A DNA stretch of 64,000 bases from Lacrimispora indolis DSM 755 (GCF_000526995.1 NZ_AZUI01000001.1:620001-684000), one strand, 5' to 3'; shown: positions 44,501 through 54,317, numbered from the stretch's first letter. Translations and numbers: made by a program. Notes: generated by a model from the letters alone, not told the origin.

Positions 44501-46037
44501 AATTGGCCTTATACCAACCGTCAAATATGTAGTGAGATGCCGGTGACGGGGTGATATTCTGAGTCAGCTCGTCAATTGAATAGGTATTCAAGCGGAAGGA
44601 CTTGGGAGATGTGTCTCCGGACAGAGTTCCATTGGCACTGTTATAATAATCAATTCGGGCCCAATAATCGGGATCTGTCAAGTCTTCGTTATAAGTAATG
44701 GTAACGGCGCCTCCAAGAACATCGGTCTGAAAGGTCAGCTTTTCTTCCGTCTGATCCAGAGCGAGATTCGTGAAATTGCCATTCCATGTGATGTTGGGCG
44801 GATACGAGTATCCTGATTTTCTTTCTACCGTCAGCTCAACAGGATCAGCCGGTGAAACGGACAGATTCTGAGGCTCTGAAAGAATGTTATTGTGATTGTC
44901 CACCGTATTTACGATGATATGAGTCGTGTAATCCGGATCTAACTGATACTTATAAGTAATGATCACCATCTGATTGGGCATCTTCCCTGTATAATCCTTA
45001 ACCTCATCAAATCCGCAGCCGGCGGTAGCTGCAGAATAAATACCTCTGCCGCTTAAATCATCCGTATCACCGTATCCTGACTTTACTTCTGCATCAATAA
45101 GTTCATATGCCGTGATGCTTTCCGGAGAAACTGAAAATGAAGTTTCTGCAGAGTAAGCATAAGCATCCGGTGTTTTTATTGCTGTGCCGTCTACGTCCAC
45201 ATATTCCACACGCAGCGTGAATTTCTTGCTGGTATCCGGCTCATAGCGGTAAGCAACCGTAAGATCGTCATTGGGCATATATCCCCGGATCGCATTGGTA
45301 GAAGTGTTGACAGTTGCCGCTTCATCCAGGGTTCCTGCCCCGCTCTCATCATCAAATCTTCTGATTTTGTTATTTTTAATCAGCACTGATTTTAATTTAT
45401 ACCCCGGTATATTCCTTTTATATGTGGCTGAAACCGGTGTATTGGCCGTTACCGGATGGACCCAGGTTCCGTCGTCAAAAAATCGGATCGCCTGGCTGTC
45501 GCCGGCTGATGGCCAGGCAGACTGATTGCTGCCATCCGTCATACTGTCTCTTGCCGCATTTAGATCGCGGTAATGCATGACAGTAAAATTAAACTGACTG
45601 CTGCTGTTTCCATTCCACACCGCTTTATAGGTTTCCGGTGACAAATAGGGAAATGCGTAAGGCAAATTAAGAACCTTATTCCCGTCTTCATTGTACCAGC
45701 CGTCAAAGGTATAGCCCGGCCACTCAACCTGAAATACCGGCAGCTTGGGCCTTGGCCCGGATCCTCTGTCTTCTGTTTCAATTCCACTAAAAACGGGTGC
45801 AGACGTCAGGGCATACCCTGCCTGCCCGGTTGCGTATGAAATTCCGTTTTCGTATCTTGGCACATTCGCATATGTGGAATGTGACAGATTCGGCCCCCTC
45901 TGAGGATCAAATTGAATGATCGAAGGATCGCCGTAATTCAATGCTGCCATTGACGCGGGCGGTGCCGCCATGGTAATAACCATGGCGGCTGCCAGTATCA
46001 AAGCAGTCTGTGCTTTCCATTTCTTCCTGTTTTTCAT
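41556..46037 (-). CDS. Large secreted cell-wall-binding surface protein (protein B)
   Basis: The protein has 1493 residues. A signal peptide (ALILAAAMVITMAAPPASMAA) is followed by YTFDGWYNEDGNKVLN-type repeats, MucBP-like units (GYMPNDDLTVAYRYEPD, GKMPNQMVIITYKYQ), InlB-type segments such as YLFAGWYDENGNQVQ, a helical spacer, and a tandem Gly/Ser/Asn linker. The end has choline-binding-like repeats (GWFLDEEGKWYFMS, GWHLDENDGRWYYLN). It lacks the beta-helix N-terminal half of the two paralogs. The ATG at 46035-46037 has AAGGAGGAG that overlaps the stop codon of the upstream giant gene, so both are co-transcribed and coupled. Confidence 0.88.
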   Translation of the reverse strand: MKNRKKWKAQTALILAAAMVITMAAPPASMAALNYGDPSIIQFDPQRGPNLSHSTYANVPRYENGISYATGQAGYALTSAPVFSGIETEDRGSGPRPKLPVFQVEWPGYTFDGWYNEDGNKVLNLPYAFPYLSPETYKAVWNGNSSSQFNFTVMHYRDLNAARDSMTDGSNQSAWPSAGDSQAIRFFDDGTWVHPVTANTPVSATYKRNIPGYKLKSVLIKNNKIRRFDDESGAGTLDEAATVNTSTNAIRGYMPNDDLTVAYRYEPDTSKKFTLRVEYVDVDGTAIKTPDAYAYSAETSFSVSPESITAYELIDAEVKSGYGDTDDLSGRGIYSAATAGCGFDEVKDYTGKMPNQMVIITYKYQLDPDYTTHIIVNTVDNHNNILSEPQNLSVSPADPVELTVERKSGYSYPPNITWNGNFTNLALDQTEEKLTFQTDVLGGAVTITYNEDLTDPDYWARIDYYNSANGTLSGDTSPKSFRLNTYSIDELTQNITPSPASHYIFDGWYKANLSGTGKTGARLTGDVELNENLKLIANFEEDPNEWFDLVFVSGSHGSISGTATAHVAKETAWTDLVLPETHADNNYLFAGWYDENGNQVQNSLQILSDQRYTARFTPIAGDDGILSIPDAAGTVAANGTGQIQINGANEERKYVVTDTEGVVISVMTGSQLQNGKFTGLGPCTYYYIYELSLTAAPVAGDLLTDHVDGSLTSQPARVGIVTLGSNYSIANDGNEGRKKITISPAAGDTLYALLDGDENVVLPAGSSDGWLTASGSPSAVVFPDLESGREYTVVAKHLGETEAPSEKLLLGNRILLEESTQTDNRTYTLYITNGGYAAEVIRDGAALEIEEGATQISVRKGDKIRIKAPDITGYNFVKWECLLGSMSIFAAQQNQQVTMPAGDVVLQARYESMTVATASNATVDYSPKNGAFALNKQTDLLEALKLDLIDNTSDPNLLVSGHEVEYTVKFDRRSTPTATVSNAVRAAASVDSEALKIPWVLDISLSRKVDGINKNLPSDGNHTPDIQVYGILDAGILGHMDYQLWKVENGDDDPACTEIIPLGPDLNDPDAGFTGTFLFDANVGDTILLTYSKSYKVTIADTKRGTVASLKVRAGSALEDADGYMDLECLEDYTDPVTGIVYEFAGLGKQAGASATYDVTAPVNKDLQLYAVYEQEDDSLWQAAKKQLEDEIDIANALKNNGTVSEEDRNLLADAIQDAITVRDTLPRPTIEQLNDAYQTLKDIVDGIRNGSGSGGENGSGGENGSGGGNGSGGGNGSGGGSGSGGGSGSGGGSSSGRGSSSGSSGLGPGAYRFGSYKTYTNDVDGYWDNFDAANNGWSFVLSSGTKLKGQWANIRYSHNGTTLIYTYHFDMEGTMDSGWFLDEEGKWYFMSTIHDGWFGRLKTGWHLDENDGRWYYLNLFNGAMLTGWQKIDGEWYYLAPENSRQTWHLDQKTGKWFFADKSERPLGSMYRNEVTPDGYYVEDSGEWIPETP
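42112..42290. repeat. 18-bp tandem repeats encoding the Gly/Ser linker of protein B
   Basis: About nine units encode GSGGEN, GSGGGN or GSGGGS in turn, in frame. Such repeats tend to change copy number by slippage, which would alter linker length without breaking the frame. Confidence 0.8.
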
Positions 46038-46047
46038 AGTCTCCTCC

Positions 46048-49000
46048 TTAGTGCAGCCATGCTCCATCTCCGCCGACGCTGTATCCGTCCGGCGTCATTT
46101 CGCTGATGTACATGGAGCCCAGCGGTCTCCCTTCATTGTTTTTATAGATCCATTTCTCCGTTGCCGGATCGTAATGATAGGTTTCCATACTGTTCTGCTC
46201 TGTAAAGTAATACCACTTTCCGTTGATGTTCCTCCAGCCCTTTGCCATCATTCCGGTTTCCGGGTCTAAATAATACCAGCGGCTGTCTTCCTTGTCATAG
46301 TGCCAGCCTGTCTTCATCTTTCCAAACCATCCGTCAGCTTCTGTATTGCAGTAATACCAGTCCAGCTTTTCGTCACGGAACCAGCCGTAATCCATGATCC
46401 CGTTGGCATTGAAATGATACCAGCCGTTCTTGCTTACGTCTCCGCTTGCATAATCCAGCTTTGCCCACATTCCCGTCAGACGGATCCCTCCGTTTAACAC
46501 AAAGACCCACTGCCTTCCGGTTCCGGACAGTTCTTCCCAGTTTCCATTGGTTCCTACGGTATAGCTCCTGCTCCTTGACGGATTGTATGGGCTGGCTTTG
46601 ATTCCGCTTCCGCTTCCTCCTCCGCCCTTGCTTCCTCCTTTGCTTCCGGAGCCCTGGATCTTGTCATAGTGGTCATAGCGGTCCTCCAATACTTCATCCA
46701 AAGGCTTTGTGACTTCCTGAAGCTTTTCCAGGGCCTCTAACAGCTCATCCAGCGTTGCCTTCGGAGATGTCCGCTCCAGTACCTCCAGGGCCTCTTCAAT
46801 GGCTTCCTTTAACTTACCGGTTTCCTTTAATGTGAGGAAATAGTCATCGCTCTTATCTATGGCAGCCTTTATGGCATCCTCCAGCTCTTTCCTGGCATGG
46901 TCCACTTCTTTCTGATTGTCCTGGTAATAGGCATAGACGTAGGTTTTCCTGCTGATCTCACGGTCCGGATCGAATTCATTCAGACGGTCCTCACGGTAAC
47001 TCCAGCCTATATAGTTATATTCCACTCCCTCTTCACTGATGAAAAGGTCTTCCGGTTCTTCTACCTGCCCGTATTCAAAGCTATAATACCCGTCACTGGG
47101 GGCTTCTCCCTTTCTTACCTTGAAATAATACTGGTACTTAGGAATGGCTATCCGGTTTAGGAAATACAGCCGGTATGCCTTGGAATACACCAGCACATAA
47201 CGGGTTCCTGCCTGGGCAGTAAAGGTGAATAAGCCGCCGGTCTCTTCCGGGTCCTCTGACAGTTCTACCAGTTCCGCCTGGGCTGATCCGTCATCCGGGT
47301 CCGTAGTGATCCGGTACAGCTGGTAATCCATCATGTCCACATCATCCTTATTCAGCTGGACATAGGTGACGAATTCTGCATCCGATGGCGTGGCCATGGC
47401 CGTCTTTCTTCCGTTGACATATCTTTCGATATCTACATTCAGTCCCCAAGCAGCCTTAAACGCCTGGCTGTGATCGCTGTTGTATTCTGGCGATGCCTTC
47501 ACTGCATTGGATTCCGTTGCCTTTGCGGCATTCTTTGTATATACCACCTTATAGGTCACATCCGCATGGTTCTGATCCATCAGGATCCGGTCTGCATCAG
47601 TGGTCAGCTCTTCTTCTAAATCCGGTATCTCCCCCGGATCAAGGGCGATGTCATTTCCGCTTCCACCCCGGACCTCATCCACTACCGTTGCAATGCTCGG
47701 ACTGGCAACCGGCCTGGAATAGTACGCGGTAAACACCAGGTTGGTATCCGGCATGTCAAAGGCCAGCTCTCTCTCATAAAGCTTTCCGGTAAGTCCCGGA
47801 ACCGATCCTATGGTAATCTTCCAATAAAGGAAGGTCTCCCCGGCTCCCTTGGACGCGTCTGCTGTGATCTTTACCTTGTCTCCCTTATGGGCTTCTTCAT
47901 ATCTGGCTGCATCGATCTCTTCCTGATCAACACTCACCACACGGCCTTCCAGAGTCTCCACGATATAGTTGGGGATTTCCAGAGCACCGCCCGGATCTGT
48001 GGTAATTGCCGATCCGTCTGGCAGCCTGCTTTCTGCCGTAATCCCTGTCTCTCCTTTTGGTCTGGCTACTACGATATACTCCTCGTTGTAGTTCAGCCCG
48101 GAAAAAGTCACGCTTCCCGGATTTCCTGTCACTGTCTGCCATCCGTCACTTCCGGTTTCCTGAGTAAGGATCACGGTTCCTTCTTTACTTAAGACTGCGT
48201 AATCCGACTTCTTATCGGCAGGCTTGATCACCAGCACCGTCTTTCCTTCGTGGTTCTCATCATACAAGATCTGGTAGTTGGTCTCCACCACCGGAGTCAG
48301 CACCTCCACCGGATCACTGATGTTTCCTGCTGTTTCTCCGATCTGGTTTCCTACGACTGCATTCACAGTTCCTGCTGCCTCGTACACAAGGTATCTGGCT
48401 CCCGGATAAAGTCCGTCAAAATACACCCGGCCTGCAATGGTTCCTGTCTGCACTCCCACGATTTTTCCGCTTAGATCCGTAATGACATACTGATAGCCTG
48501 CCGTGGTGTGGTAAACCGTAATCTTTCCCTTTCCTTCTCCGTTAAGTCCGCCAGAGGCATCGGGAGCTGCCACATCCGTTCCGAATACTGCCGGATCCGG
48601 ATAGAAGCGTATGGTATAGGTGTGTCCGTTCTTTAATCCATCTGTTGATTCCACTTCCGTATCCCCGTCATACCAGCCATCCACCAGATAGTTGACCTCC
48701 GGCACATAGCCTGGGATCTGGCCTGCGATATCTCCCCAGGTCCTGTCATACTGGATATGAAGGGAGGAAATACTTCCGTCTGCCAGGGAACCGTGTTCTC
48801 CTGCCGCAAACTGAATGTTGATCCACTTTTCCGGATCTTCTTCAAACAGGGCCGTAACGGTCTCATCTCCGGTAAAGCGGTGATCCTCTTCCAGAAGCTG
48901 TTCTCCCGCATCTAAGGATCCGTTTCCGTTCTGGTCAATAAACCAACCGGCAAACCGGTAGTACTGGTCAGCCTGAGCCAGTGGCACCAGGCGTTTTTCT

Positions 49001-52000
49001 TTTATGGTGCTCCAGGTATAGCTGTCTGTCTGGCCTGCTGTAGTGCCGTCATTTTTCAATACGGAAGCCTCATAGACTCCGGTTCCGTTCCCCTGTTCCT
49101 GTACATCAGAAGAAACTCCGCTTCCGTGGGAAATAGCACCATTAATGCCTGATTTGAAAATGATCCGGGTCCACTGGGACGGAACACGGTCATACCGGTA
49201 GCTGACGGTCAGGTCATCGTTTGGCATGATTCCCGTAAAGTCATGGGTTCCGTCAAAGCTTCCGCCGGAAGCAGGAACTGCCGCAGCACTTTCATAGGTG
49301 TATCCGTATAACTCCCGGAACTCTGCACTGACCGCTGTATCCGCTGTTTTCTGCTGAACTTCCGGATTAATGATATTTTTTAAACTGCTGTCGCTGGTAC
49401 CATTGTCCAGGAAGTTCACGGCAAAGGCATATCCTTCTTCTGTTGCTTCATATATATATGTAATCTCCACCGGCTGGTTGGGCATAACTCCCGTAAAACT
49501 TCCGTTGTTTCCAAAGCTTCCCTGAACAGCACTGACCAGATTTCCATCTGCGTCATCCGGAGTATCTCCGGCTGTTATGCGTCCCGACACAAACTGGTAT
49601 CCATAGAGGTCCAAAGGAGCTGTACTTATGGCATCTTCCGGGTAATAGGGCGTTACGCCAGGCTCATGAATCACGGTTCCGTTCTCCGTCACATAGCGCA
49701 CTGTTAAACTGGATCTGGCATCCGGGTTATTTCGGTCTACCTTGTATGCGTATTTCACCGCGGCATCCTGTCCCGGCATTTTTCCGGTAAATTGACCTGT
49801 GGCGCCGTTAAAGTTTCCTATGGGCACCGCCCCCAGCCCGTCATAATTGTATTCAACCGGACTGGTATGGGAATCCAGAAGACTCCACAGATACCCATGA
49901 ATGTTCTTTTTCTGGGACTGGATCTCCGCCTCCACGGAATAAGTATTTTCCGTGGTCGTTGTCTGGAACACGATGGAACCGTTCTGGTTGGTGTAATCCA
50001 CCGTGTAATCAAACTTCACATTAGGATCTGATTCCCATATGGCGTAGTAGGTAACCGGATCTTCCGGATAAACGGCCGGAAGAGATGAAATGTATTCCGG
50101 ACCGGACTGGCTGTTTACCTTGCTCCAGCCCTTAAATACATATCCATATCTGGTTACGTTGGGAAGGAGAGCATTTACGCTGTTTCCGGCTGTTCCGGTC
50201 AGGATTTCCGGCTGGGGCGTTCCTCCGTTGACGACAAAGGCGATGGAGGCATTGATCCTGGTGTACTCATAGGTAACCATTACATCCTGCCCCGGCATGG
50301 TACCGGTTATCTTTCCAAAGGTATCCCCTGCTGTTTCCACCGCAGTCAAGGTACTGCCGGTCCCCTGTTCAATGATGATTCCGGACAGTTCATACCCGGA
50401 AATAGCTGACGGCGGCGGAATAACCACTCCATCGCCCGATGCAAGGGACAGGCTGGGGGTATCCGGCGCACCTGTCACGGTTCCTCCCGAAGAGGAATCC
50501 CGGTAAGCAAAGCTTACGGCATATCCATTGCGCTTTAAGACCGTATTCCGGGAATTGCTTAAGGAGGAGGAGCCAATGGTGGCATAAATCCCTGCCCCGT
50601 TTCCGCTATCTGCGTCCGCCAAAAAGTTATCTGCGAACGGACAGGAGGAAAGACTTCCGGAATAATCAGCCGAAGGAACGGCTATAACAACTTCCTGCCC
50701 GGCAGTCGTTGACTCTCCCACAGAAGCCTCTGGAATCTGTTCTGAAGTCACACCGATCCGGGAAGTGCCAAGGTCTCCCTCTACAGTAATGTACTTTCCT
50801 GCAGACAAAAAGACATTTGCCTTTTCTCCTGCCGTATTTGTATTATCTGTAATATGGATATCATTTAATACTGAGATTTCTCCGGTACTATTGAAATTAA
50901 CAGCACCTGAACCATTTGAAATGTTGTTGGAAACCGTACCTGAGTTTATAATCAGGCTGGCACTTCCTGTTACATCCAATGCACTGCCTGATGCGGGATT
51001 TGTTATCTTATTGCCCGTAAAAGTAGTTTCTGCATTAATATAGAGTTCCCCTGCACTCGCTTTCACTAATGGATAATTGCTTACAACACCATTGCCATTT
51101 ATGGTGATATGATTGACTCTTAATTTACTGTTATTTGAACTGACATGAAACATGGGGCCGGTGGGGTTGGTTCCACGCTCCAGTTCCACAATGTCTGAGA
51201 TTGTTTCACCATTTTCATCAAAATTACTGCTTAAAATTGTAATATCTGTTCCAGCTCCAGAGGGAACATTTATTGATCCATTAATAGGATCATAGTCCAT
51301 AATATAAATGTATCCCCTCTTACCATTCAGCTTTGACATTGCATAATCAATTGTTGCAAATGGATTAAGATATGAACCATCCCGGGAGGTACTGTCAGCT
51401 CCTCTGTCTGATGAAACATAATAAGATGTCGGCCTGACTGTGTATGCCACCCGTCTGCGAGCAATCTCGTATGGACGGACCTCTACTTTCCATGAGTAGG
51501 CAAATGCTGAATCCAGGTATGCACTTGCATTTCCCATTGCATTTGTCTTAATGTCATTACTTGAATTAAAATCATTCTTATTCTCTTTAAATGTATAATA
51601 CTGATAACCTTGGTTTGCTGGGTAAGTAGATTCAAATTCATCCGGTGCTGTAATCAAATGATTACAATTGTAACCTGAACTATATGCGCCGATCCATCGC
51701 TTTACCCCCCACTCTTCCCCATAGATCCTTAAGGCAGGATCATTGGTAATGCATTCAAACGTGGCCATTGCATCAGCCCCGGACTTTCCATTCACCATGT
51801 AAAAGCCTTCTCTTGTCCCAAAGGTTCTGCTGAGATTTGCACCATCATCATCACCTATCTGAACATCTGCGGTAGTCCCAATATACATGGTCTTTGAGGT
51901 AGTATTTTTATTGTAAATATAGTAATCCACAAAAACATACTGTCCATCCGGGCTGGTATTGGTTTTCACCGACACTTCCATATTGGGAAACTTTGCATGG

Positions 52001-52374
52001 TTGGAAGCAAATTCCATGACACCTCCATTGTATGCACCGGAATTAGGCACATAGGTGATTTGGCCGCTATTCAGCGCAGAATCATTCATGTAGGTGTGAT
52101 ATCCTCCAAAACTAAAAACCGTTTGTAAAACCTGGCTGTTACTTGTTTGATAATCATATACACCGCTTTTTTTAATGCCGACCAAATCAAATCTGGCTCC
52201 GTTGCTTAAACTTGCCCATATTGTATTATCATTATGTCCATTGGCAATTTGAGAATTATCAATCTCCGGCAAGGCATATGCAGTGATCCCGCCTGTAACG
52301 GGGATCCCGCCAAGCACAATACAGAAGGCCAGCAGCCCAGCTATTATTCGCTTGATTCTTGTTTTTATTCCCAC
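46048..52374 (-). CDS. Giant secreted cell-wall-binding surface protein (paralog C)
   Basis: The protein has 2108 residues. I chose the GTG at 52372-52374 because GAGGAGG lies nine bases upstream and a signal peptide (IIAGLLAFCIVLGGIPVTGGITAYAL) follows directly; the frame is open for 24 more codons. A unique N-terminal globular part leads to a beta-helix (YYVSSDRGADSTSRDGSYLNPFATID). Then come the same InlB-type, MucBP-like, helical, linker and wall-binding units as in paralog A. From 46048 to about 50800 it aligns with 34864-39616 at a constant offset of 11184 bp without gaps. It is the second gene of the operon. Confidence 0.88.
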   Translation of the reverse strand: MGIKTRIKRIIAGLLAFCIVLGGIPVTGGITAYALPEIDNSQIANGHNDNTIWASLSNGARFDLVGIKKSGVYDYQTSNSQVLQTVFSFGGYHTYMNDSALNSGQITYVPNSGAYNGGVMEFASNHAKFPNMEVSVKTNTSPDGQYVFVDYYIYNKNTTSKTMYIGTTADVQIGDDDGANLSRTFGTREGFYMVNGKSGADAMATFECITNDPALRIYGEEWGVKRWIGAYSSGYNCNHLITAPDEFESTYPANQGYQYYTFKENKNDFNSSNDIKTNAMGNASAYLDSAFAYSWKVEVRPYEIARRRVAYTVRPTSYYVSSDRGADSTSRDGSYLNPFATIDYAMSKLNGKRGYIYIMDYDPINGSINVPSGAGTDITILSSNFDENGETISDIVELERGTNPTGPMFHVSSNNSKLRVNHITINGNGVVSNYPLVKASAGELYINAETTFTGNKITNPASGSALDVTGSASLIINSGTVSNNISNGSGAVNFNSTGEISVLNDIHITDNTNTAGEKANVFLSAGKYITVEGDLGTSRIGVTSEQIPEASVGESTTAGQEVVIAVPSADYSGSLSSCPFADNFLADADSGNGAGIYATIGSSSLSNSRNTVLKRNGYAVSFAYRDSSSGGTVTGAPDTPSLSLASGDGVVIPPPSAISGYELSGIIIEQGTGSTLTAVETAGDTFGKITGTMPGQDVMVTYEYTRINASIAFVVNGGTPQPEILTGTAGNSVNALLPNVTRYGYVFKGWSKVNSQSGPEYISSLPAVYPEDPVTYYAIWESDPNVKFDYTVDYTNQNGSIVFQTTTTENTYSVEAEIQSQKKNIHGYLWSLLDSHTSPVEYNYDGLGAVPIGNFNGATGQFTGKMPGQDAAVKYAYKVDRNNPDARSSLTVRYVTENGTVIHEPGVTPYYPEDAISTAPLDLYGYQFVSGRITAGDTPDDADGNLVSAVQGSFGNNGSFTGVMPNQPVEITYIYEATEEGYAFAVNFLDNGTSDSSLKNIINPEVQQKTADTAVSAEFRELYGYTYESAAAVPASGGSFDGTHDFTGIMPNDDLTVSYRYDRVPSQWTRIIFKSGINGAISHGSGVSSDVQEQGNGTGVYEASVLKNDGTTAGQTDSYTWSTIKEKRLVPLAQADQYYRFAGWFIDQNGNGSLDAGEQLLEEDHRFTGDETVTALFEEDPEKWINIQFAAGEHGSLADGSISSLHIQYDRTWGDIAGQIPGYVPEVNYLVDGWYDGDTEVESTDGLKNGHTYTIRFYPDPAVFGTDVAAPDASGGLNGEGKGKITVYHTTAGYQYVITDLSGKIVGVQTGTIAGRVYFDGLYPGARYLVYEAAGTVNAVVGNQIGETAGNISDPVEVLTPVVETNYQILYDENHEGKTVLVIKPADKKSDYAVLSKEGTVILTQETGSDGWQTVTGNPGSVTFSGLNYNEEYIVVARPKGETGITAESRLPDGSAITTDPGGALEIPNYIVETLEGRVVSVDQEEIDAARYEEAHKGDKVKITADASKGAGETFLYWKITIGSVPGLTGKLYERELAFDMPDTNLVFTAYYSRPVASPSIATVVDEVRGGSGNDIALDPGEIPDLEEELTTDADRILMDQNHADVTYKVVYTKNAAKATESNAVKASPEYNSDHSQAFKAAWGLNVDIERYVNGRKTAMATPSDAEFVTYVQLNKDDVDMMDYQLYRITTDPDDGSAQAELVELSEDPEETGGLFTFTAQAGTRYVLVYSKAYRLYFLNRIAIPKYQYYFKVRKGEAPSDGYYSFEYGQVEEPEDLFISEEGVEYNYIGWSYREDRLNEFDPDREISRKTYVYAYYQDNQKEVDHARKELEDAIKAAIDKSDDYFLTLKETGKLKEAIEEALEVLERTSPKATLDELLEALEKLQEVTKPLDEVLEDRYDHYDKIQGSGSKGGSKGGGGSGSGIKASPYNPSRSRSYTVGTNGNWEELSGTGRQWVFVLNGGIRLTGMWAKLDYASGDVSKNGWYHFNANGIMDYGWFRDEKLDWYYCNTEADGWFGKMKTGWHYDKEDSRWYYLDPETGMMAKGWRNINGKWYYFTEQNSMETYHYDPATEKWIYKNNEGRPLGSMYISEMTPDGYSVGGDGAWLH

Positions 52375-52476
52375 TCTGACTTTCCTCCTCGCAATTAGTA
52401 TTTCTATGGAAAACAAACAGTTCTGATACTGTTTTTCCATATGCAATAAATGGTTTATTTTCTAGAAATACTCATG

Positions 52477-54129
52477 CTAAAAATTAAGTCTCTCTTCTGA
52501 AGGCAATTCATCTGTGGAAGGCTCCGTATCATAGCCGGCAATCATGCCTCCTTCATATGGGTTCTCCTTGTTATTCTTGTCATAATGATAGAAACCGGTT
52601 CCATCAGCTCCATTTCTCCATCTGGGTTTTTCATCATCTCCCACCCAGGCTGCGAATCTGTCATTTATGATAAGGAGATATCCCCCGTCTTTATCCTTTA
52701 CCGCCTTTTTATCACCCTTTACAATCTTTCCGTTGATATCAACTACCTGGTAATACGTTTCATCATTTTTCCGGACCTCTACAACACCGTAGCCATATCC
52801 CTCATCTGCTTCCAGCTTAAGTCCGTTGATGTAATACCGGTCATCTTTTCTCTGAAGCTGGTTCCTGTTACCATATGCCTTTCCGTTTCCGGAAAATCCA
52901 AATGTAAAGACCCCGTCTTCCAGTTCCACTTTGATTTCTTTTCCGGTCTGCATGGAACCGTCGTTTAATTCATCAGGAGAAAACAGATAAAGGTCAGATT
53001 TTTCGATCCCATATAAAGAGCCGTTTATAAAGTCCTCTGAACTCCAGGCATCCATATCGTACTGGGCTACAAACTCTGATTTTCCGTCAAACAATACAAA
53101 GCCGGTCTTCATCCTTCCGATTCCGTCAAAAGCATAATTCTTTCCGCTGATATTACGGATCCGGTTCCGGTAGACTTCTCCGCTTTCATCTGTATGCCAC
53201 CAGCTGCATTCCTGATCATCATAATCCGTTTCATCCAGATCTTCCGACGGATACATCCAGAACCACATATTTTTTAAAAGCCTGCCTCCATCATATGCGG
53301 AATAATATCTTGCGGAGGTGGAACTGGTAGGATTGCTTTTATCCGCATTGCTGATGGTAGCCACTTTGCTCCACCATGGGATCATAATTCCATTTTCGTC
53401 AAATCCATAAGTATATCCGCCAATGTTCCTTTGCCGTAAATTCTCTCCTTTGCTGTAAACCTTTTTGGAGTTTCCGTCAAAATAAATCCACATTTTTTCA
53501 TAATCTGAATAATAGCGGTCAGTAATGGCACTTAGCAGTTCTGAACCGCCGACTCCATTGCCGATTTCGCCATAATCCAGCCATTTGTCTGTATACAGAA
53601 TGCCGTCTTCTCCAGAATAATAGGCCCCTTCCACAAAGGGATCATCAGAATCATTGACGGAATTTCCATTTTCATCAAACCAGCCGGTCATCATCCGACC
53701 GTCCTCGTGAAAGATATAGGTATTTCCGTTGATCTTCTTTTTGAAACTGTTATTCTTCCTCTGATATGCCTTGCCGTCTGTTCCGAAATAGTACCAGCCT
53801 TCTTCAAAGTTTCCTTCCGGATCCTTGGATTCATCGATCCGGATCCAGGTGTTTTGAACCATCTTTCCCTCTTCATCCACAAAATAACTGGTGCTTCCAA
53901 GACTGAATATACAGTTCTTAAGAATCGTCCCTTCGGATGATAAGTAATACCAGCTATCCTTTGACTTTTTCCAGGCATTTGTCACCTGATGGTCATCCGA
54001 ATCCAGGTATGACCATTCACCATTTTCGATTTTCCAGCCTTCCGCCGCTAAGGCATCTTCGTAAAAAGAAGATGTTAAAAATCCTATTGAAAACGCAAGA
54101 ACTGTCAATACACATAACCTCTTTTTCAT
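52477..54129 (-). CDS. Secreted protein made of cell-wall-binding repeats (protein D)
   Basis: The protein has 550 residues. A signal peptide (KKRLCVLTVLAFSIGFLTSSFYEDALAAEG) is followed by choline-binding-like repeats over most of its length: WKIENGEWSYLDSDDH, WKKSKDSWYYLSSEG, GWYYFGTDGKAYQ, MMTGWFDENGNS and others. It has no other domain that I can name. It is the first gene after the invertible segment, so its leader (54130-54232) and the segment decide transcription of the whole operon. AAGGAAGG lies 12 bases before the ATG, a rather long distance. Confidence 0.85.
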   Translation of the reverse strand: MKKRLCVLTVLAFSIGFLTSSFYEDALAAEGWKIENGEWSYLDSDDHQVTNAWKKSKDSWYYLSSEGTILKNCIFSLGSTSYFVDEEGKMVQNTWIRIDESKDPEGNFEEGWYYFGTDGKAYQRKNNSFKKKINGNTYIFHEDGRMMTGWFDENGNSVNDSDDPFVEGAYYSGEDGILYTDKWLDYGEIGNGVGGSELLSAITDRYYSDYEKMWIYFDGNSKKVYSKGENLRQRNIGGYTYGFDENGIMIPWWSKVATISNADKSNPTSSTSARYYSAYDGGRLLKNMWFWMYPSEDLDETDYDDQECSWWHTDESGEVYRNRIRNISGKNYAFDGIGRMKTGFVLFDGKSEFVAQYDMDAWSSEDFINGSLYGIEKSDLYLFSPDELNDGSMQTGKEIKVELEDGVFTFGFSGNGKAYGNRNQLQRKDDRYYINGLKLEADEGYGYGVVEVRKNDETYYQVVDINGKIVKGDKKAVKDKDGGYLLIINDRFAAWVGDDEKPRWRNGADGTGFYHYDKNNKENPYEGGMIAGYDTEPSTDELPSEERLNF

Positions 54130-54188
54130 TCCTCATTATTACCTTCCTTTCTCTTTAGTTACATTTGGAGACAAATTTTCCTTTACAC

Positions 54189-54226
54189 AAAAAAAACTTG
54201 CCGCATCTATTGATATCTGCCTGCAA
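54189..54226 (-). terminator. Candidate leader terminator/attenuator upstream of protein D
   Basis: On the minus strand TTGC...GCA pairs with TGC...GCAA and is followed by eight Ts. It sits between the left inverted repeat and the D start. The stem is imperfect, so its strength is uncertain. An attenuator here would resemble the leader control of cwpV in C. difficile. Confidence 0.4.
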
Positions 54227-54232
54227 ATTACA

Positions 54233-54254
54233 ACAGAATTCCTCTTTTGTTGTA
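54233..54254 (+). repeat. Left inverted repeat of the invertible segment
   Basis: The 22-bp arm begins ACAGAATTCC and ends TTGTTGTA. It is the exact reverse complement of 54458-54479. Homology extends past one mismatch on each side (AC outside, AAG inside). Confidence 0.9.
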
Positions 54255-54278
54255 TAAGAGAAAGAAAAGCCGGGTCTG

Positions 54279-54307
54279 ATTTTACATTCTGGTTGTAAAA
54301 ATTTAAA
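54279..54307 (-). promoter_or_regulatory. Candidate promoter within the invertible segment
   Basis: On the minus strand TTTAAA (54302-54307) is 17 bp from TAAAAT (54279-54284), pointing to protein D. The -35 box is poor. After inversion it would point into the recombinase 3' end instead. Confidence 0.4.
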
Positions 54308-54317
54308 GATAAACACG

